The translations under genes and the position numbers were made by a program. From positions 87,171-151,170 of the forward strand of contig CAMAVR010000002.1 in NCBI GenBank assembly GCA_945861885.1: a DNA stretch of 64,000 bases, in the 5' to 3' direction. The notes under the pieces were generated by a model. That model saw only the letters and a program-made list of their open reading frames with translations. It ran no database searches and was not told the origin of the DNA. The stretch comes from Nannocystis exedens (lineage in GTDB: Bacteria > Myxococcota_A > Polyangia > Polyangiales > Polyangiaceae). Below, in pieces: positions 62,085-64,000 of the stretch (positions are counted from its first letter, which is position 1; each line of letters starts with the position of its first letter).

Positions 62085-62671
62085 TAGCGAAGACGCAGGA
62101 CGTACCAAGCGCCTTGCCATAAAATCATCTCGGCCACATCGATCTTGTGCAGTTGGCGTTTGATTGCAAACGTCAGCTGCGCGCGCCCCGTTGGCTGTTT
62201 TTGGGCCTGTTTTGTTTTGAGACGCTTGTTCGGCGTGATGCGAAACGACACGAACCGCACATCGTTTGCTCCGCGGAGTTGGCGATGCGCGAGTGCTACG
62301 TCTCGCTTGAACCTTGACGCGATTTCGTTTGTCCACCGCCTAGAGGTCGCTTTACCGCCCCTAATCGCGGCAAACGCCACGCGGGGCAATAGGATGTCGC
62401 TTGCCAAGTTGGCGTCACCTTGGGCGATCGCTTCGAGCAGGTGCTTTGCGCGGACGGTCACGTCATCCGGAACGATTGGCGCGGCAACGTTTCGGGCGAC
62501 TATCGGCAGTGCGGCTAGGCTCGGCTCAACGATGGCGGCGAGCGGTGGGCGGATCGGTTCGACCGGCGGTTCCGTTATTGCGGTAGCGCGACTCTCCGAC
62601 TTTGGCGGCGCAGGTGTGCAAGAAATTGCGCTGAGCATCAAGCAAGAGAACAAGTTGTGCCGCCAGCGCAT
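62084..62671 (-). CDS. Lipoprotein of unknown function
   Basis: A 195-residue protein. The ATG at 62671 is preceded by AGAGG at 5 bases; a GTG at 62677 overlaps that site. The signal peptide ends in the lipobox LSAISC. A Pro-rich linker (about 20-70) leads to a region with VRAKHLLEAIAQGDANLASDILLPRVAFAAI and a basic patch, ending KIDVAEMILWQGAWYVLRLR, which suggests an NTF2-like or similar alpha+beta fold. The role is unknown. Confidence 0.7.
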   Translation of the reverse strand: MRWRHNLFSCLMLSAISCTPAPPKSESRATAITEPPVEPIRPPLAAIVEPSLAALPIVARNVAAPIVPDDVTVRAKHLLEAIAQGDANLASDILLPRVAFAAIRGGKATSRRWTNEIASRFKRDVALAHRQLRGANDVRFVSFRITPNKRLKTKQAQKQPTGRAQLTFAIKRQLHKIDVAEMILWQGAWYVLRLR

Positions 62672-62786
62672 AGGCACCTCTTAGACGATTGAGGCGGTGA
62701 TGGCATACACGAACCGACACTCCGCCCGGACGATTGGGAGCTGCGCGCGTTTCCCTCAGCGGCGTCGCGTGTCAAGCTGTGAGTGG

Positions 62787-63287
62787 ATGGCCCGCTCTCG
62801 CAAGTTCTCGCTCCCGTTGATCACCCCGGCAAGTCCGGCGCCTCGCGAGCCAATCGATCTCGAGGCGGCGCGAAAGAAGCTTGGGGGGCGCGGGCTCACC
62901 GAGGCGCTTGCCGGGTCGGTGGTTGAAGTTGATGCGCGCGGCGCGCGCTGCGCTCATGGTGTTGGAGTCGTTCTGTTTGCCCAAGGTGACGCCGTGGATG
63001 TCTGGATCGACGATGGCATCGTTCAACGAACAACCCGCGGATCGGTCAGACCGTTTGGCGGAATTGTGCCCGACAAACTTGCTGAGCTCGCAACGGACGC
63101 GAAAGAATTTGCGACGTTGTCGGAAGGGATACGCGTTCGGTTCGCGACGCGCGACGGTTCGGCTGTTGGTGGAATTGTCGAAAAATGTCGCTACGGAGCG
63201 CTAGTTTTGCGCGACGACGGAAAAATGTTCGCCATCGGCTTCCGAAAAATAAAAGCGCTGAGCCGTTCGGTTCTACTTCCAAACTGA
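62787..63287 (+). CDS. Hypothetical protein
   Basis: A protein of about 166 residues if the ATG at 62787 is used; the frame is open from 62697, but the extra stretch is Arg/Ser-rich and unlike coding sequence. It has two beta-rich repeats of similar form (GSVVEVDARGARCAHGVGVVLFAQGDAVDVWIDDG and GIRVRFATRDGSAVGGIVEKCRYGALVLRDDG), suggesting two small barrels. No family is recognised. It lies 43 bp before the peroxiredoxin gene. Confidence 0.6.
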   Translation: MARSRKFSLPLITPASPAPREPIDLEAARKKLGGRGLTEALAGSVVEVDARGARCAHGVGVVLFAQGDAVDVWIDDGIVQRTTRGSVRPFGGIVPDKLAELATDAKEFATLSEGIRVRFATRDGSAVGGIVEKCRYGALVLRDDGKMFAIGFRKIKALSRSVLLPN

Positions 63288-63330
63288 AATCGTGCGTGAA
63301 TTGCGCCGGATCCTGCGGTATGCCGGCTGT

Positions 63331-63975
63331 ATGAGTGAACTATCAACGAACCAAAGCCTGCCGCGCCTAAATGAGGCGGCTCCAGATTTTTCAGCCAACT
63401 CGACCCATGGTCCAATCAAGCTGACCGATTACAAAGGAAAGTGGCTCGTCCTATTTTCGCACCCGGCCGATTTTACGCCGGTATGTTCAACCGAATTCGC
63501 CGAGTTCGCGCGCCGCCAAGCCGATTTCGAAAAGCGGAACGTCCAACTTCTCGGCGTTAGCATCGATAGCGTCTATGCCCACATCGCGTGGATTCGCAGC
63601 ATCGAGCAGCTGCTCGAAGTCAAAGTCCAATTCCCCGTCATCGCCGACCTCGACATGAAAGTCGCCCAGGCGTACGGGATGATTCACCCTGGCGCGAGCG
63701 CGACGGCAACCGTTCGCTGCGTCTTCGTGATCGACCCAAATCAGAATGTCCGCGCGATGGTCTATTACCCAATGACGACCGGTCGCAACATCGATGAGAT
63801 TGTGCGCGTCATCGACTCGCTACAACTCAACGCCGAAAAAGGTCTAGCGACCCCCGCGAACTGGAAGCCGGGCGACAGGTGCATCGTCCCGCCGCCGCCA
63901 ACCCAGGCCGCCGCGGAAAAACGTGCCTCCGAAGGGCACGACACGAAAGACTGGTATTTGTCCTACTCGAAGTAG
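63331..63975 (+). CDS. Peroxiredoxin, Prx6/AhpC-TSA type
   Basis: A 214-residue thiol peroxidase that reduces hydrogen peroxide and organic peroxides. The peroxidatic site FSHPADFTPVCSTEFAEF carries the conserved Pro-x-x-x-Thr-x-x-Cys. The C-terminal third (NWKPGDRCIVPPP, then WYLSYSK) is the extended tail of the Prx6-like group. Cys residues in VRCVFVIDP and GDRCIVP could act as resolving thiols, as in archaeal members, or the enzyme may be 1-Cys. The ATG at 63331 follows a short gap after the hypothetical gene. Confidence 0.93.
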   Translation: MSELSTNQSLPRLNEAAPDFSANSTHGPIKLTDYKGKWLVLFSHPADFTPVCSTEFAEFARRQADFEKRNVQLLGVSIDSVYAHIAWIRSIEQLLEVKVQFPVIADLDMKVAQAYGMIHPGASATATVRCVFVIDPNQNVRAMVYYPMTTGRNIDEIVRVIDSLQLNAEKGLATPANWKPGDRCIVPPPPTQAAAEKRASEGHDTKDWYLSYSK

Positions 63976-64000
63976 AGCGGGGGCTCTTGCGGCGGGGGGG

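Overview
The window looks like a piece of chromosome from a Gram-negative bacterium of the Myxococcota/'Deltaproteobacteria' type. I infer this from the many lipoproteins, the large multi-domain histidine kinases, a degenerate NtrC-type AAA+ protein, Kelch and SPASM proteins, and several short proteins that resemble families I associate with myxobacteria. Base composition is moderately GC-rich by eye (not counted), lower than in typical soil myxobacteria, and genes are very tightly packed with many ATGA, TGATG and TAATG start/stop overlaps. No rRNA, tRNA, CRISPR array, transposase or prophage was recognised.

Layout. 1-8.3 kb: the end of a TrmH-type RNA methyltransferase, a divergent pair around a perfect Fur-box-like palindrome (81-aa Cys-rich protein and Kelch lipoprotein), a radical SAM/SPASM maturase divergent from a small zinc-ribbon/'ACYG' protein, an FAD oxidoreductase, an orphan type III secretion SctT protein, a MaoC hydratase, a lipoprotein and a patch of hairpin repeats. 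8.3-20.5 kb: glutamate dehydrogenase, cdsA-uppS, a Kal-Kce lysine-fermentation fusion next to lysA, two overlapping histidine kinases (one degenerate), a thiolase, Sua5, a cytochrome c lipoprotein and a DUF3105 lipoprotein. 20.5-34.2 kb: a four-gene unit (lytic transglycosylase, benzoate-CoA-ligase-like enzyme, creatininase-like hydrolase, PaaA/C-like diiron protein), prmA-rsmE, and a MacAB-type efflux operon behind an S9 lipoprotein peptidase. 34.2-39.6 kb: a 54-aa basic protein, cstA, and a YcaO-TfuA pair (thioamide-forming enzymes) followed by a secreted protein of unknown function, with no precursor peptide in sight. 39.6-47.8 kb: prfB with its programmed +1 frameshift, lysS, lolC/E-lolD, ilvE, a Smr protein, a small conserved protein and an EAL protein. 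47.8-55.6 kb: smpB, a small protein, the degenerate NtrC-like protein, a lipoprotein ending in a 13-nt tandem repeat, a response regulator and MASE1-PAS-GAF kinase pair, and an ABC ATPase. 55.7-64 kb: the translation operon rimP-nusA-ylxR-infB-rbfA, two hypothetical proteins and a peroxiredoxin.

The most promising leads for undescribed biology are the precursor-less YcaO-TfuA-secreted protein locus, the radical SAM/SPASM enzyme with its small divergent partner, the ligase-creatininase-diiron operon, and the Fur-type palindrome in front of an unknown Cys-rich small protein. Start codons were chosen by eye from Shine-Dalgarno sites, family alignment from memory and overlaps; all family assignments come from motif recognition, with no database search.
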